Source of the DNA: Gallionella sp.
GTDB lineage: Bacteria > Pseudomonadota > Gammaproteobacteria > Burkholderiales > Gallionellaceae
Assembly (NCBI GenBank): GCA_028699065.1
Contig: JAQVVH010000001.1
Coordinates: 1,012,326 to 1,076,325, forward strand
Length of the DNA: 64,000 bases
Direction of reading: 5' to 3'
Within the stretch, counting starts at the first letter, position 1, and each line of letters starts with the position of its first letter. The notes below the pieces were generated by a model. It worked only from the letters and a program-made list of their open reading frames with translations, had not been told where the DNA came from and made no database searches. Of the stretch, positions 11,200 to 23,506 are shown in pieces. A program made the translations under genes and the position numbers.

Positions 11200-13266
11200 A
11201 TGATGAAATGGACTGAATTTCTGAGACGTGGCGCAGCCGGATTGGCGACCGCCTTGCTGTTTGCCTGGACGTCCTGTGCGATGGCTGCAGAGCCCGGCAA
11301 CAGCATTGTCGGTTTGAATGCCAGCCGCAACGAGGCAGGCCAGACGCTGCTGCGGGTTTCGCTGGCGAAGCCCATGGAAAATGCACCGGCAGCATTCACC
11401 ATCAACAAGCCGCCACGGATCGCGTTCGACTTCCCCGATACGGCCAATGGCGTGGGACGGCCGACACAAAATTTTTCCGATGGTGTATTGCGCAGCGTCA
11501 ACATTATTCAGTCCGGCAATCGCACCCGTCTGGTACTTAACTTACAGCAAGTGCTGGCCTATGACGCCCGGATCGAAGGCAATGAGGTGCTGATTACACT
11601 GCAGGAAAAACCGGCGATCAACGCTGTGCGTCCGGTCGCCTCCCGCTTTGCGGAATCGAGGGAAGATGCACGTCCGCATGAGGTCCGCAATGTCGACTTT
11701 CGGCGCGGCAAAAATGGCGAGGGTTACATTCAGGTGGAATTATCTGACCCGAACATCGGCATCGACATGCGCCAGCAGGGGACGCGTTTAATCGTCGATT
11801 TCTTCAAGACGGGGATTTCCAAATCCTTGCAACGCAAGCTCGATGTGGTTGATTTCGCGACGCCGGTGCAAACCATTGATACCTTCGTCGAAGGCGATGT
11901 TGTCCGTATGATCATTGAGCCCAAAGGCGCCTGGGAGCATTCCGCCTATCAGACTGACGCGAAGTTCATTCTGGAAATCAAGCCGGCGGCAACGGATAAC
12001 GACAAGCGCGCCCGCGGTCAGAGTGCTTATGCCGGCGACAAGCTGACCCTCAATTTCCAAAAGATTGATGTGCGCGAGGCGCTTAATGTCATCGCCGACT
12101 TTACCGGTTTGAACATGGTCATCAGCGATTCCGTGAGCGGCAATCTGACGTTGCGCCTCAAGGAAGTGCCGTGGGATCAGGCGCTGGACATAATTTTGCA
12201 AAGCCGCGGTCTGGATATGCGCAAGAACGGCAATGTCATTCAAGTGGCGCCGCGCGGCGAGCTGGCGGAAAAGGAAAAGAACGATCTGGCGGCACGCCAG
12301 GAAATTTCCGATCTTGAAGAATTGCGCACCGAAAGTTTTCAGCTGAGTTATCAGAAGGGCGAGGCCATGGCCGCCATTCTGGCCAACGACAAGCAGCGCA
12401 TTCTCTCCAAGCGCGGCAGCGCCGTGGTGGATCCGCGCACGAACACCTTGTTTATTCAGGACACGCCGACGCATCTTGAGGAGGCGCGCAAGCTGATTCA
12501 GCAAATCGATGTGCCCGTGCGGCAAGTGATGATTGAGGCGCGCATCGTCGAGGCGTCGGACAAATTTGGTCGGAATCTGGGTGTGAAATTGGGGTACACA
12601 GGGCCAGCGCCCGCTGCGACAACTGCAGGTACTAATGTTTTGGGAGTTCGCGGGATCGCTAACGGGACGGCGAATGCCAACAACGTGAATCTCCCGGTGG
12701 CCAATCCGGCGGGGACTTTCTCGATGATTTTGTTTAATGCGGCGGCGACAAAATTGTTGAGTCTGGAGCTCTCGGCGCTTGAAACCGACAGCAAGGGCAA
12801 GATTATTTCCAGTCCCCGTGTCGTGACGGCCGACAAAGTCGAAGCCACGATCGAACAGGGCACCGAGGTTCCTTATCAGCAGGCCTCCAGCAGTGGCGCG
12901 ACGGCCACTGCGTTCAAGAAGGCGACGCTCAGCCTCAAGGTCAAGCCGCAAATTACGCCCGATGATAACGTCATGATGGACGTGAACGTCACCAAGGATT
13001 CGGTAGGTGCCGCTACATATAACGGCGTTCCCACCATCGATACCAACAAGGTCAGCACTCAGGTGCTGGTGGAGAATGGTGGCACGGTCGTCATCGGCGG
13101 TGTTTATGCACAAACCGACTCGACGGCGGTCAATAAAGTGCCCGTGCTGGGTGACGTGCCGGTGCTCGGCGGGCTTTTCCGCAGCACGACGCGAGTCGAT
13201 AACAAGAGCGAACTGCTGATCTTTATTTCACCGAAAATCATGAAGGACGGGTTGGGCCTGCGCTAG
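11200..13266 (+). CDS. pilQ: Type IV pilus secretin PilQ
   Basis: PilQ forms the outer-membrane ring through which the pilus exits. It has 688 residues with a signal peptide ending near AMAAEP. Two AMIN domains (about residues 35-135 and 155-260) bind peptidoglycan. They are followed by the STN/N0 domain (about 285-340, YAGDKLTLNFQKIDVREAL), a secretin N1 domain and the C-terminal secretin domain with PVLGDVPVLGGLFRST and LLIFISPKI. Gly/Ala/Thr-rich and Ala/Asn-rich loops within the secretin domain are typical. It is the last gene of the pil operon. Confidence 0.96.
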   Translation: MMKWTEFLRRGAAGLATALLFAWTSCAMAAEPGNSIVGLNASRNEAGQTLLRVSLAKPMENAPAAFTINKPPRIAFDFPDTANGVGRPTQNFSDGVLRSVNIIQSGNRTRLVLNLQQVLAYDARIEGNEVLITLQEKPAINAVRPVASRFAESREDARPHEVRNVDFRRGKNGEGYIQVELSDPNIGIDMRQQGTRLIVDFFKTGISKSLQRKLDVVDFATPVQTIDTFVEGDVVRMIIEPKGAWEHSAYQTDAKFILEIKPAATDNDKRARGQSAYAGDKLTLNFQKIDVREALNVIADFTGLNMVISDSVSGNLTLRLKEVPWDQALDIILQSRGLDMRKNGNVIQVAPRGELAEKEKNDLAARQEISDLEELRTESFQLSYQKGEAMAAILANDKQRILSKRGSAVVDPRTNTLFIQDTPTHLEEARKLIQQIDVPVRQVMIEARIVEASDKFGRNLGVKLGYTGPAPAATTAGTNVLGVRGIANGTANANNVNLPVANPAGTFSMILFNAAATKLLSLELSALETDSKGKIISSPRVVTADKVEATIEQGTEVPYQQASSSGATATAFKKATLSLKVKPQITPDDNVMMDVNVTKDSVGAATYNGVPTIDTNKVSTQVLVENGGTVVIGGVYAQTDSTAVNKVPVLGDVPVLGGLFRSTTRVDNKSELLIFISPKIMKDGLGLR

Positions 13267-13313
13267 AAAGGCGGCCGTTCGGGCAAGTCCCGTTCTCGAT
13301 TACAATGCGCGGC

Positions 13314-13874
13314 ATGAAAAGTCAGCACAGCAATCGCAAGCGCCAATCCGGCAATCTGGTCCTCGTCGGCATGATGGGTTCGGGCAAAACCACCGTGGGG
13401 CGGGTGCTCGCGCGGCAGCTTGGCAAGCAGTTTGTCGATAGCGACGAAGAAATTCAGCGGCGTACTGGCGTGACCATTCCGCATATTTTCGATGTGGAAG
13501 GCGAGGCCGGATTCCGGCAGCGCGAATCGGCAGTGATTGCTGATTTGGTGGCAGGTGAGGGCATGGTGCTGGCCACCGGTGGTGGCGCCGTGTTGGCGCA
13601 GGAAAACCGGGAAATTCTGCATGCGAACGGCATCGTGATTTACCTCAGGGCCAGCGTGCATGATTTGTGGCAACGTACCCGGAATGACCGCAACCGGCCC
13701 CTGTTGCAAACCGGTGACCCTCGAGCGAAATTAACCGAGCTGTTTCAGCAGCGCGATCCGCTGTACACCGAAGTGGCGGACATCGTCATGCCCAGCAGCA
13801 AACAAAGCGTGCATGCCCTGGTACAGAAGCTTGCGGATGAGATCGCCGCGTATCAGCAGCATCACGCGGAATAA
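13314..13874 (+). CDS. aroK: Shikimate kinase
   Basis: AroK phosphorylates shikimate in aromatic amino-acid synthesis. The 186-residue protein has the P-loop [12 protein letters not shown], the [11 protein letters not shown] substrate/magnesium segment, GGGAV and the lid with RNDRNRPLL. An in-frame ATG exists at 13305, but a TACAAT sequence (13301-13306) overlaps it and could be the -10 of an internal promoter, which would favour the ATG at 13314. No strong ribosome binding site supports either. It lies 47 bases after pilQ and 13 bases before aroB. Confidence 0.94.
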   Translation: MKSQHSNRKRQSGNLVLVGMMGSGKTTVGRVLARQLGKQFVDSDEEIQRRTGVTIPHIFDVEGEAGFRQRESAVIADLVAGEGMVLATGGGAVLAQENREILHANGIVIYLRASVHDLWQRTRNDRNRPLLQTGDPRAKLTELFQQRDPLYTEVADIVMPSSKQSVHALVQKLADEIAAYQQHHAE

Positions 13875-13887
13875 CCAACAGGAAATC

Positions 13888-14973
13888 ATGCAGACATTAA
13901 CCGTAGGACTAGGCGAGCGCAGCTATCCGATTCATATCGGCAGTGGTCTGCTCGGACAGGCGGAATTGCTGCGCGCACATCTGCCGCGCAAGCGCGCCGC
14001 GATTATTACCAACACCACGGTTGCGCCGTTGTATCTGGCGCAGCTGCAGGCAACGCTGCAAGCGTTGGGCGTCAGTAGCGTGCCGGTGATTCTGCCGGAC
14101 GGCGAGTCATTCAAAAACGCCGACACGCTGAATCATATTTACGATGCGCTGCTGGAAAATCGCTGCGAGCGGACGACACCCCTGATCGCGCTGGGCGGCG
14201 GCGTGATCGGTGACATGACCGGCTTTGCCGCCGCGACCTATTTGCGCGGCGTGCCGTTCATCCAAATTCCCACGACGCTTTTGGCGCAGGTCGATTCTTC
14301 CGTGGGGGGCAAGACCGGCATCAATCATCCACTCGGCAAGAATATGATCGGTGCGTTTTATCAGCCCCGGCTGGTGCTGGCCGACACGGATACGCTGCAT
14401 ACCTTGCCCGACAATGAATTGGCGGCCGGGATGGCCGAGGTCATCAAGTACGGGCTGATTCGCGATCTGCCCTTCCTCGGGTGGCTCGAACAGAACGTCG
14501 AAAAACTCATGGCGCGCGATACCGCAGCACTGCAATACGCGATTGCCCGCAGTTGTCAAAACAAGGCCGAGGTTGTTGCGGCGGATGAACGCGAAAGCGG
14601 TGAGCGGGCATTGTTGAATCTTGGCCACACTTTCGGCCATGCCATCGAATCCGGCATGGGCTACGGCAAATGGCTGCACGGCGAAGGGGTGGCTGCAGGC
14701 ACCTTGATGGCGGCGGATTTGTCGCAACGGTTGGGTTGGATTGCCGGGGACGATGTCGCCCGTGTGCGGCGGTTGTTGCAACACGCGCAATTACCGGTCG
14801 TTGCGCCCGATCTTGGCGTGGAAAAATACCTCGACCTGATGGGGTTGGACAAAAAAGTCGAGGGCGGAAAAATCCGTTTTGTCTTGCTTAAACAGCTGGG
14901 ACAGGCTGTGGTGGAAGGCAATATCCCGCAGGCGTTGTTGCAGCAAACTCTGGAGGCTTGCGTGCATGGCTGA
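13888..14973 (+). CDS. aroB: 3-dehydroquinate synthase
   Basis: AroB converts DAHP to 3-dehydroquinate, an NAD- and zinc-dependent step of the shikimate pathway. The start [15 protein letters not shown] gives 361 residues, the normal size, with a fair ribosome binding site (AACAGGAAA). The NAD-binding DGE(S)FKN segment, [35 protein letters not shown] and the zinc ligands in [11 protein letters not shown] plus HGEGVA are all present. It follows aroK, and its end overlaps dgt by 8 bases. Confidence 0.96.
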   Translation: MQTLTVGLGERSYPIHIGSGLLGQAELLRAHLPRKRAAIITNTTVAPLYLAQLQATLQALGVSSVPVILPDGESFKNADTLNHIYDALLENRCERTTPLIALGGGVIGDMTGFAAATYLRGVPFIQIPTTLLAQVDSSVGGKTGINHPLGKNMIGAFYQPRLVLADTDTLHTLPDNELAAGMAEVIKYGLIRDLPFLGWLEQNVEKLMARDTAALQYAIARSCQNKAEVVAADERESGERALLNLGHTFGHAIESGMGYGKWLHGEGVAAGTLMAADLSQRLGWIAGDDVARVRRLLQHAQLPVVAPDLGVEKYLDLMGLDKKVEGGKIRFVLLKQLGQAVVEGNIPQALLQQTLEACVHG

Positions 14974-16093
14974 GCTCGCGCCGTACGCTGTCAGCGCGGG
15001 CAATTCGCGGGGCCGCCAGATTGCCGAGGAACGTCCGGCCGGGCGCAGCGAATTTCAGCGCGACCGTGACCGCATCATTCATTCAGGCGCATTTCGCCGT
15101 CTGGAATACAAGACCCAGGTTTTCGTCAATCACGAGGGTGACCTGTTCCGTACCCGTCTGACGCACAGCATTGAAGTTGCCCAAATCGCCCGTTCCATCG
15201 CCCGCCGTTTGCGTCTTAACGAAGATCTGGCCGAAGCCATTTCACTGGCACACGATCTGGGGCATACCCCGTTTGGCCACGCCGGCCAGGATGCGCTCAA
15301 CGAGTGTATGCAAACCTATGGCGGCTTTGAGCACAACCTCCAGTCGCTGCGGGTTGTCGATGTGCTGGAGGAGCGGTACGCGTCGTTTGACGGGCTGAAT
15401 CTGACGTTCGAGACGCGCGAGGGCATCCTCAAACATTGCTCCCCGGAAAATGCGCGTGCGCTGGGCGAACTCGGCGCGCGTTTTTTGAGCGATCGACGGC
15501 CGTCACTGGAAGCGCAGATCGCCAATCTGGCGGACGAAATCGCCTACAACAATCATGACGTGGATGACGGCCTGCGCTCCGGACTGATCACGCTGGCACA
15601 GTTGGATGAGGTGCCGCTGGTGGCGCGTCATCTGCACGAGGTGCGCAGCGCGCATCCCGGTCTGAACGCACGCCGTGTCAGACACGAAACGGTGCGGCGC
15701 ATGATCAATACGCTGGTCACCGATCTTATCGCCTGCAGTGAGCGCAATATTGCCGCGCATGCCGTGGCCTCGCTGGAGGCTGTGCATGCCGCGCCGCGCC
15801 TGATTGCATTTAGCGAGGAAATGGCCGGGGCGGCACGCGAGCTCAAGGCGTTTTTGCGCACGAATTTGTACCGTCACTACCGTGTGCTGCGCATGAGCAC
15901 CAAGGCGCGGCGTATCATCGGCGAACTGTTTGCCGCGTTCATGTCCGATCCGAGACTGTTGCCGCCACAATTTCAGCAGACCGCCGAGCAGGATCGCGCC
16001 CGTTCGGTGGCCGACTACATTGCCGGCATGACAGATCGCTATGCGATTCGCGAGCACCGGCGTATTTTTGCGGTGGAGGAAATCCTGATTTGA
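14966..16093 (+). CDS. dgt: Deoxyguanosinetriphosphate triphosphohydrolase-like protein
   Basis: HD-domain hydrolase of the dGTPase type 2 family, expected to cleave dNTPs to nucleoside and triphosphate. The start [17 protein letters not shown] gives 375 residues, shorter than E. coli Dgt and typical of the dGTPase-like subfamily. The metal-binding residues are in [15 protein letters not shown] (H), [16 protein letters not shown] (HD) and [16 protein letters not shown] (D). The start lies inside the end of aroB. The substrate range within the family is not predictable from sequence. Confidence 0.93.
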   Translation: MAELAPYAVSAGNSRGRQIAEERPAGRSEFQRDRDRIIHSGAFRRLEYKTQVFVNHEGDLFRTRLTHSIEVAQIARSIARRLRLNEDLAEAISLAHDLGHTPFGHAGQDALNECMQTYGGFEHNLQSLRVVDVLEERYASFDGLNLTFETREGILKHCSPENARALGELGARFLSDRRPSLEAQIANLADEIAYNNHDVDDGLRSGLITLAQLDEVPLVARHLHEVRSAHPGLNARRVRHETVRRMINTLVTDLIACSERNIAAHAVASLEAVHAAPRLIAFSEEMAGAARELKAFLRTNLYRHYRVLRMSTKARRIIGELFAAFMSDPRLLPPQFQQTAEQDRARSVADYIAGMTDRYAIREHRRIFAVEEILI

Positions 16094-16217
16094 CGCAAGT
16101 GCGGGCGGTTGCCCCCAACTTTCAGAAAAGGTAAGATTCCCGCCCTTTTAGCTTTTGAATTTGCCGCGGGGCATGTGCCGCCGCGATTTTTGCTTGATGA
16201 ATTGACCGAGGAATGCC

Positions 16218-19200
16218 GTGAGCAACAACCGTTCGTTAACGATGCAGCAAGGGTTGCCCGAACAACAGGGCTTGTATGATCCGCGCCAGGAGCGCGATGC
16301 CTGTGGTGTGGGTTTTGTCGCCCACATCAAAGGGCACAAGAGCCATGGCATGGTGCGCCAGGGCCTGCAGATTCTGGAGAATCTGACGCATCGCGGTGCC
16401 GTTGGTGCCGACCCGCTGGCCGGCGATGGTGCCGGCATTCTGATCCAGATTCCCGACCAGTTCCTGCGTGATGAAATGGGCTGGGGCAATATTGCCCTGC
16501 CGCCTGCCGGCGATTACGGCGTTGGCATGCTGTTCCTGCCGCGTGACGAAGCCGCGCGCGCCGCTTGTGAAAAGGCAATCGCCGGCAAGATCAAGGCCGA
16601 GGGCCAAACCCTGCTGGGCTGGCGCGACGTACCGGTGGACAACGCCGGTCTGGGGGAAAGCGTCAAGCCGGTCGAGCCGGTGGTGCGTCAAGTCTTCATC
16701 GGTCGCGGCAAAAATTGCCCGGACGCCGATGCCTTTGAGCGCAAACTGTTCGTGATTCGCAAGACGGCTGAACATGCCGTCCGTTCCCTGCCCAAGGGAC
16801 GCGGCAATGGGTTCTACATTCCGTCGCTGTCGTCGCGGACGATTGTTTACAAAGGCATGCTGCTGGCCGATCAGGTGGGCAAATACTATCTGGACTTGCA
16901 GGATGGTCGTGTTGCCAGCGCGCTGGCACTGGTGCACCAGCGCTTCTCCACCAATACTTTCCCGACGTGGGATCTGGCGCACCCGTTCCGCATGATCGCG
17001 CACAACGGCGAGATCAATACCGTGCGTGGCAATGTGAACTGGATGACAGCGCGCCATGCCGCGATGTCGTCCAAACTGCTCGGCGAAGATCTCGAAAAAT
17101 TGTGGCCGCTGATCATTGAAGGACAATCCGACTCGGCCTGTTTCGACAATGCGCTGGAACTGCTGGTGGCGGGCGGTTATTCGCTGCCGCACGCAATGAT
17201 GCTGCTGATCCCCGAAGCCTGGGCCGGCAATCCCCTGATGGACGAAGATCGTCGCGCATTCTACGAATATCACGCCGCGATCATGGAACCCTGGGATGGC
17301 CCCGCTGCGGTGGCCTTTACCGACGGCCGCATGATCGGCGCGACGCTGGACCGCAACGGTCTGCGTCCGGCACGTTATCTGGTGACGGATGACGATCTGG
17401 TGCTGATGGCCTCGGAGATGGGCGTACTGAATATTCCGCAGGAAAAAATCGTCAAGAAGTGGCGCCTGCAGCCGGGCAGAATGTTCCTCATCGACATGCA
17501 GGAAGGTCGAATTGTCGATGATGCCGAACTCAAGAATCAGCTGGCTAATGCCAAGCCCTACCGCGACTGGATCAAGCAGTCGCGTTACTTCCTCGGTGAT
17601 TTGCCGGCAGCCAAGGCTGCAACCAAACTGGGCGCGTCCCTGCTGGATACGCAGCAGGCGTTTGGCTATTCGCAGGAAGATCTCAAATTCATTATCAATC
17701 CGATGGTGAATGCGGGCGAGGAGCCGACCGGCTCCATGGGTGTGGATGCGGCGTTGCCGGTGTTGTCGAATAAGAATCGCTCGTTCTACGACTATTTCCA
17801 GCAGCTATTTGCGCAGGTGACCAATCCGCCGATCGACCCGATCCGCGAAGAAATCGTGATGTCGCTGACCTCGTTCATCGGGCCCAAGCCCAATCTGCTG
17901 GGCATCGACGAAACCAACCCGCCGTTGCGTCTGGAAGTGCATCAGCCGGTCTTGTCCAATGACGACATTGCCAAGCTGCGCGACATTAGCAAGCTGACCG
18001 GTAAGCGTTACCGCTCGCTCGTGCTGGACATCACGTTCCCCGCGGCACAGGGCGCAAACGGCTGCGAAGCTGCAGTGATGTCGTTGTGCGCGGCAGCCGA
18101 AAAAGCGGTCGCCGACGGATATAACGTGCTGATTCTTTCGGATCGCACGGTGTCGGCCAAGCGTGCGGCGATTCCCGCGTTGGTGGCGTGTTCGAAGGTA
18201 CATCACTATCTGGTGCAAGCCGGCCTGCGCACCAGCACCGGCCTGGTTGTGGATACCGGTTCCGCGCGTGAAGTGCATCACTTCGCGTTGCTGGCCGGTT
18301 ACGGCGCCGAGGCCGTTTGCCCGTGGCTGGTGTACGAAACCATCCCGACTTTAAAACTTGCTCCGAACGTTGATGCGAAGGAAGCCCAAAAGCGTTTCAT
18401 CAAGGCGATCAACAAGGGGCTGATGAAAGTCATGTCCAAAATGGGCATCTCCACTTACCAGTCCTATTGCGGTGCGCAGATTTTCGAGGCCGTCGGTCTG
18501 AATTCGGCCTTTGTTGAGGCGTATTTCACCGGCACGGCTTCGCAGATTCAGGGTATCGGGATTGCCGAAGTGGCGGAGGAGGTCATCCGCACGCATCGCA
18601 GCGCTTTCGGCAATGATCCGGTACTGGCGAATATGCTGGAGGCTGGCGGTGAATATGCCTACCGTGCCCGCGGCGAGGAACACATGTGGACGCCTGATTC
18701 CATCGCGCGGCTGCAAAATTCAACCCGCACGAACAACTTCGCGACCTACAAGGAATACGCCAAGCTGATTAACGAGCAGGCGACCAAGCTCAAGACTTTG
18801 CGGGGGCTGTTCGAAATCAAACCAGCAGGCAAAGCCGTGCCGCTGGACGAAGTCGAACCGGCAAAATCCATCGTCAAGCGTTTCGTGACCGGCGCGATGT
18901 CGCTGGGTTCGATCTCTACCGAGGCACACACCACGCTGGCCATCGCGATGAATCGCCTCGGTGGCAAGTCGAATACCGGCGAGGGCGGCGAGGATGCAAA
19001 CCGTTTCCGCAAACTCAAGGCCGGCGAAAAACTCGCCGATATCATCGGCAGGAATCGTATCGAGCGCGACCTTGAAATGCGGGAAGGCGACTCGTTGCGT
19101 TCCGCGATCAAGCAGGTGGCTTCCGGTCGTTTCGGTGTGACCATTGAATATCTGTCGAACTCCGACCAGATCCAGATCAAGATGGCCCAGGGCGCCAAGC

Positions 19201-20897
19201 CCGGCGAAGGCGGCCAGCTGCCCGGCGGCAAGGTATCCGAATACATCGGCAAGCTGCGTCACTCGGTGCCCGGTGTCGGTCTCATTTCGCCGCCGCCACA
19301 TCATGACATCTATTCCATCGAAGATTTGGCCCAGCTCATTCATGATCTGAAGAACGCCAATCCATCCGCGTCGATCTCCGTGAAGCTGGTTTCCGAAGTG
19401 GGCGTGGGCACGGTGGCAGCAGGCGTATCCAAGGCCAAGGCCGACCATATCGTGATCTCCGGTTTTGACGGCGGTACGGGCGCGTCTCCGGTCTCCTCCA
19501 TCAAGCATGCCGGTACGCCGTGGGAGCTGGGGCTTTCCGAAGCACAGCAAACGCTGGTGCTGAACCAGTTGCGCGGTCGCGTGGTGTTGCAGGTGGATGG
19601 CCAGATCAAGACCGGTCGAGACGTGGTCATCGGTGCCCTGCTGGGCGCGGATGAATTCGGTTTCGCCACGGCACCACTGGTGGTTGAAGGCTGCATCATG
19701 ATGCGCAAGTGCCATCTCAACACCTGTCCGGTCGGCGTCGCCACGCAGGATCCCGAACTGCGCAAAAAATTCACCGGCCAGCCCGAGCATATCGTGAATT
19801 TCTTCTTCTTCATTGCCGAAGAAGTGCGCGAATGGATGGCCCAAATGGGCATCCGCAAATTCGACGACCTGGTTGGTCGCAGCGACTTGCTTGATATGCG
19901 TCACGGCATTGCCCACTGGAAATCGCAGGGCCTGGATTTCTCCAGAGTGTTTCACCAGCCGGCCATGCCGGCCAGCGTGGCACGCCGTCATGCCGAGATG
20001 CAGGACCATGAATTGCAGAAGGCGCTGGACAACACGTTGATCGCGCAGGCGCAGGCAGCGCTGAACGAGCGCCAGCCGGTAGTGATCGACAGTCCGATCT
20101 GTAACGTCAACCGTACCGTCGGCACCATGCTGTCGCATGAAGTGGCGAAGCGGTATGGCAGCGCAGGCCTGCCGGACAATACTATTCAGGTGCAATTCAG
20201 CGGCACGGCCGGCCAGAGTTTTGGCGCCTTCCTTGCCAAGGGAATCGCGTTCGAGCTTAAGGGCGAAGGCAACGACTATGTTGGCAAGGGGCTGTGCGGC
20301 GGGCGTATTGCGATCATGCCGCCGGATAACAGCCGTCTTGTCGCGAGCGAAAACATCATCGTCGGCAATACCGTGCTGTACGGTGCGACGTCGGGTGAGT
20401 GTTATTTCAGCGGCGTTGCGGGCGAACGTTTTGCGGTGCGAAATTCCGGTGCGATCGCGGTTGTCGAAGGCACCGGCGACCATGGCTGCGAATACATGAC
20501 CGGCGGCATGGTCGTAGTGCTGGGGCAGACGGGACGCAACTTTGCGGCCGGTATGTCGGGCGGTGTCGCCTATGTGCTGGATGAGGACGGCAGCTTTGCC
20601 CAGCGTTGCAACATGGCGATGGTGCAGCTGGAAGCCATTCCGGAAGAAGTCGCTGCCAGCGAAAGCGGCGAGCTGGAAGGTCACGGCCGTGTTCACCTTA
20701 ACCATCTTGGCAAGGCAGACGCCGCCGTCTTGCGCGGCAAGATTGAAAAACATCACCGCTACACCGGCAGCGTGCGCGCCAAACAGATTCTGGACAACTG
20801 GAGCAGCTATCTGCCGAAGTTCGTCAAGGTCATGCCGACAGAATATCGTCGCGCCCTGCTGGAAATTGCGGCGCAACAACAGAAGGAGGCCGCATAA
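16218..20897 (+). CDS. gltB: Glutamate synthase (NADPH) large subunit
   Basis: GltB makes two glutamates from glutamine and 2-oxoglutarate and is the main ammonium assimilation enzyme with glutamine synthetase. The GTG start gives 1559 residues; an ATG at 16242 is also possible. The class II amidotransferase nucleophile is the cysteine of [10 protein letters not shown] (residue 29 from the GTG), exposed after propeptide removal. Then come the central domain, the FMN synthase domain with the 3Fe-4S ligands in [19 protein letters not shown], and the C-terminal GxGxG helix domain. The stop overlaps gltD by one base. Confidence 0.97.
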   Translation: MSNNRSLTMQQGLPEQQGLYDPRQERDACGVGFVAHIKGHKSHGMVRQGLQILENLTHRGAVGADPLAGDGAGILIQIPDQFLRDEMGWGNIALPPAGDYGVGMLFLPRDEAARAACEKAIAGKIKAEGQTLLGWRDVPVDNAGLGESVKPVEPVVRQVFIGRGKNCPDADAFERKLFVIRKTAEHAVRSLPKGRGNGFYIPSLSSRTIVYKGMLLADQVGKYYLDLQDGRVASALALVHQRFSTNTFPTWDLAHPFRMIAHNGEINTVRGNVNWMTARHAAMSSKLLGEDLEKLWPLIIEGQSDSACFDNALELLVAGGYSLPHAMMLLIPEAWAGNPLMDEDRRAFYEYHAAIMEPWDGPAAVAFTDGRMIGATLDRNGLRPARYLVTDDDLVLMASEMGVLNIPQEKIVKKWRLQPGRMFLIDMQEGRIVDDAELKNQLANAKPYRDWIKQSRYFLGDLPAAKAATKLGASLLDTQQAFGYSQEDLKFIINPMVNAGEEPTGSMGVDAALPVLSNKNRSFYDYFQQLFAQVTNPPIDPIREEIVMSLTSFIGPKPNLLGIDETNPPLRLEVHQPVLSNDDIAKLRDISKLTGKRYRSLVLDITFPAAQGANGCEAAVMSLCAAAEKAVADGYNVLILSDRTVSAKRAAIPALVACSKVHHYLVQAGLRTSTGLVVDTGSAREVHHFALLAGYGAEAVCPWLVYETIPTLKLAPNVDAKEAQKRFIKAINKGLMKVMSKMGISTYQSYCGAQIFEAVGLNSAFVEAYFTGTASQIQGIGIAEVAEEVIRTHRSAFGNDPVLANMLEAGGEYAYRARGEEHMWTPDSIARLQNSTRTNNFATYKEYAKLINEQATKLKTLRGLFEIKPAGKAVPLDEVEPAKSIVKRFVTGAMSLGSISTEAHTTLAIAMNRLGGKSNTGEGGEDANRFRKLKAGEKLADIIGRNRIERDLEMREGDSLRSAIKQVASGRFGVTIEYLSNSDQIQIKMAQGAKPGEGGQLPGGKVSEYIGKLRHSVPGVGLISPPPHHDIYSIEDLAQLIHDLKNANPSASISVKLVSEVGVGTVAAGVSKAKADHIVISGFDGGTGASPVSSIKHAGTPWELGLSEAQQTLVLNQLRGRVVLQVDGQIKTGRDVVIGALLGADEFGFATAPLVVEGCIMMRKCHLNTCPVGVATQDPELRKKFTGQPEHIVNFFFFIAEEVREWMAQMGIRKFDDLVGRSDLLDMRHGIAHWKSQGLDFSRVFHQPAMPASVARRHAEMQDHELQKALDNTLIAQAQAALNERQPVVIDSPICNVNRTVGTMLSHEVAKRYGSAGLPDNTIQVQFSGTAGQSFGAFLAKGIAFELKGEGNDYVGKGLCGGRIAIMPPDNSRLVASENIIVGNTVLYGATSGECYFSGVAGERFAVRNSGAIAVVEGTGDHGCEYMTGGMVVVLGQTGRNFAAGMSGGVAYVLDEDGSFAQRCNMAMVQLEAIPEEVAASESGELEGHGRVHLNHLGKADAAVLRGKIEKHHRYTGSVRAKQILDNWSSYLPKFVKVMPTEYRRALLEIAAQQQKEAA

Positions 20898-22360
20898 TGG
20901 GCAAGCCAACCGGGTTTATGGAATTCAAGCGCCTGAGCGAAGAAAGTTTGCCGATCGCCAAGCGGGTCAAAAATTACCAGGAGTTTGTGCTCCATCTGAC
21001 CGACGAACAGGCGCAAACCCAAGGCGCGCGCTGCATGGATTGCGGCATTCCGTTTTGCACCAGCGGTTGTCCGGTCAACAACATCATTCCGGACTGGAAT
21101 GATCTGGTTTATCGCGGCGACTGGCAGCGTGCCATCGAAGTGTTGCACTCCACCAACAACTTTCCCGAAGTGACCGGCCGCATCTGTCCTGCGCCCTGCG
21201 AAGCCGCGTGTACGCTGAACATCAACAACGACGCGGTCGGTATCAAGTCGATCGAGCACGCCATCATCGACAAGGCCGGTGAAAATGGCTGGGTCGTGCC
21301 CAGACCGGCAGCGAAGAAAACTGGCAAAAAAGTCGCTGTCGTGGGTTCCGGTCCGGCCGGTTTGGCGGCAGCTCAGCAGCTGGCACGCGCCGGCCACGCC
21401 GTGACCGTGTTTGAAAAGAACAGCCGTATCGGCGGTCTGATGCGCTACGGCATTCCCGATTTCAAGCTGGACAAGAATTTGCTCAATTGGCGCATGGCGC
21501 AGCTCGAAGCCGAAGGCGTGAAGTTTCAGACTTCGACCTTCATCGGCAAGGATCTGCCGGGCAGTGGTGTGGCCAATGATGCCAAAAAAGTTGTTTCGCC
21601 GGACGAACTGAAAAAGAAATTCGATGCCGTGATTCTGGCCGGTGGCTCCGAGCATCCACGCGATCTGCCGGTGCCGGGACGTGAACTCGGCGGCGTGCAC
21701 TTCGCGCTGGAATTTCTGATTCCGCAGAACAAGGAAGTCGCTGGCGACGGCAAGAATCCGATCAGTGCCAAGGGCAAACACGTGGTGGTGATTGGCGGCG
21801 GTGATACCGGTTCCGATTGCGTCGGCACTTCCAACCGTCACGGAGCAGCATCGGTGACGCAGATTGAAGTGATGCCGCGTCCGCCCGAGAAGGAAAACAG
21901 GCCGCTGGTTTGGCCCAACTGGCCGATGAAGTTGCGGACCTCCAGCTCGCACGATGAAGGCTGTCACCGCGACTGGGCGATTGCGACCAAGGAATTTGTC
22001 GGCAAGAACGGCAAGCTGACCGCCCTCAAATGCATTCGCGTCGAGTTCAAGGATGGTAAGCTCAGCGAAATTCCGGGCAGCGAATTCGAACTCAAGGCCG
22101 ATCTGGTGTTCCTCGCCATGGGCTTCGTCCATCCGTTGGCGCAAGTGCTCGACGCTTTCGGTGTGGAGAAGGATGCGCGTGGTAACGCCAAAGCAACGAC
22201 CGACGGCACGGGCTGCTACCGTACCAGTGTCGACAAGGTCTTCGCGGCGGGTGACATGCGCCGCGGCCAATCGCTCGTGGTCTGGGCGATACGCGAGGGC
22301 CGGCAATGCGCCCGCGAGGTCGATGAGTTCCTGATGGGCAGCACTGTGCTGCCCCGATAA
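20897..22360 (+). CDS. gltD: Glutamate synthase (NADPH) small subunit
   Basis: GltD supplies electrons from NADPH through FAD and 4Fe-4S clusters to GltB. It is 487 residues. The N-terminal cluster ligands are in [17 protein letters not shown] and [11 protein letters not shown]. The FAD-binding GxGxxG is in [17 protein letters not shown] and the NADPH-binding GxGxxG is in [17 protein letters not shown]. The start overlaps the gltB stop (TAATG). hemE follows after 12 bases in the same direction. Confidence 0.97.
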   Translation: MGKPTGFMEFKRLSEESLPIAKRVKNYQEFVLHLTDEQAQTQGARCMDCGIPFCTSGCPVNNIIPDWNDLVYRGDWQRAIEVLHSTNNFPEVTGRICPAPCEAACTLNINNDAVGIKSIEHAIIDKAGENGWVVPRPAAKKTGKKVAVVGSGPAGLAAAQQLARAGHAVTVFEKNSRIGGLMRYGIPDFKLDKNLLNWRMAQLEAEGVKFQTSTFIGKDLPGSGVANDAKKVVSPDELKKKFDAVILAGGSEHPRDLPVPGRELGGVHFALEFLIPQNKEVAGDGKNPISAKGKHVVVIGGGDTGSDCVGTSNRHGAASVTQIEVMPRPPEKENRPLVWPNWPMKLRTSSSHDEGCHRDWAIATKEFVGKNGKLTALKCIRVEFKDGKLSEIPGSEFELKADLVFLAMGFVHPLAQVLDAFGVEKDARGNAKATTDGTGCYRTSVDKVFAAGDMRRGQSLVVWAIREGRQCAREVDEFLMGSTVLPR

Positions 22361-22372
22361 GAAAAGAGAAAA

Positions 22373-23437
22373 ATGAATTTCCAAGTCAAAAATGATACCT
22401 TTCTGCGCGCCCTGTTGCGTCAGCCTACCGAATACACGCCGCTGTGGATGATGCGCCAGGCCGGCCGTTACCTGCCGGAATATCGCGCCACCCGCCAGCG
22501 GGCGGGCAGTTTCCTCGGGCTATGCAAAAACCCCGACTTCGCGACTGAAGTGACCTTGCAGCCGCTGGATCGTTTTCCGCTGGATGCCGCAATTTTGTTT
22601 TCCGACATCCTGACGGTGCCGGATGCGATGGGTCTGGGGCTGTATTTCTCCGAAGGCGAGGGCCCGAAATTCGAGCGCCCCTTGCGCGACGCGGCCGCAA
22701 TCAAGGCGCTGCGTGTGCCGGATATCGGTAGTGATCTCAAATATGTCACCGATGCGGTGTCGCAAATTCGCAAGGCGCTGGATGGCAGTGTGCCGCTGAT
22801 CGGTTTTTCCGGCAGCCCGTTCACGCTGTCGTGCTACATGGTTGAGGGCGGTGGCAGCGATGACTACGCCAAGGTGAAAACCCTGATGTACAACGAGCCG
22901 AAGCTGATGCATCACATTCTTGATGTGACCGCGCAGGCGGTGACGGCCTATTTGAATGCGCAGATCGAAGCCGGCGCGCAAGCCGTGATGATTTTCGATT
23001 CCTGGGGCGGGGTCTTGTCGCACGCGGCTTTCCATGAATTTTCGCTGGCCTACACGCAGCGCATCATCGACGGCCTGATCAAGGAAAAGGATGGCGTGCG
23101 CATCCCGTCCATCGTGTTTACCAAAGGCGGCGGTTTGTGGATTGAGAGCATTGCCGACACCGGTTGCGACGCGGTCGGGCTGGACTGGACCATGGACATT
23201 GGCATCGCGCGGCAGAAGGTCGGCCACAAGGTTGCCTTGCAGGGCAACCTGGATCCGGCCGTGCTGTTCGCCTCGCCGGATGCGATCCACAGCGAGGTCG
23301 AGCGCATTCTGGGCAGCTATGGCTATGGCAGCGGTCACGTGTTCAATCTGGGTCACGGTATTTCCCAGCACAGCAATCCGGATCACGCCGCTGCGCTCGT
23401 GGCCGCCGTGCATGAGTTGAGCCGCAAGTATCACTAA
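22373..23437 (+). CDS. hemE: Uroporphyrinogen decarboxylase
   Basis: HemE decarboxylates the four acetate side chains of uroporphyrinogen III to give coproporphyrinogen III. The 354-residue protein opens with the family signature: [16 protein letters not shown], with the two catalytic arginines. The catalytic aspartate lies in AAILFSDIL, and [16 protein letters not shown] is the second family signature. The C-terminal [14 protein letters not shown] is also conserved. It lies 12 bases after gltD and is closed by an intrinsic terminator. Confidence 0.97.
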   Translation: MNFQVKNDTFLRALLRQPTEYTPLWMMRQAGRYLPEYRATRQRAGSFLGLCKNPDFATEVTLQPLDRFPLDAAILFSDILTVPDAMGLGLYFSEGEGPKFERPLRDAAAIKALRVPDIGSDLKYVTDAVSQIRKALDGSVPLIGFSGSPFTLSCYMVEGGGSDDYAKVKTLMYNEPKLMHHILDVTAQAVTAYLNAQIEAGAQAVMIFDSWGGVLSHAAFHEFSLAYTQRIIDGLIKEKDGVRIPSIVFTKGGGLWIESIADTGCDAVGLDWTMDIGIARQKVGHKVALQGNLDPAVLFASPDAIHSEVERILGSYGYGSGHVFNLGHGISQHSNPDHAAALVAAVHELSRKYH

Positions 23438-23455
23438 GCCGGGGGTTCTCCGCGC

Positions 23456-23486
23456 AAGCCGCAGGCATCCCCTGCGGCTTTTGTAT
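23456..23486 (+). terminator. Intrinsic terminator after hemE
   Basis: AAGCCGCAGG (23456-23465) pairs perfectly with CCTGCGGCTT (23471-23480) around a CATCC loop, followed by a short T-rich run. It should separate the gltBD-hemE transcript from priA. Confidence 0.8.
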
Positions 23487-23506
23487 TTCTGCGACAATCG
23501 CTGCCT

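Noticed and set aside
11788..13113. A 441-codon minus-strand open frame inside pilQ
   Set aside because: Antisense to the secretin gene, with no recognisable domain.
18720..20909. A 729-codon open frame on the minus strand inside gltB
   Set aside because: It lies wholly antisense to the intact, well-conserved gltB and gives a His/Arg-rich product with no recognisable domain; long antisense frames are common in GC-rich genes.
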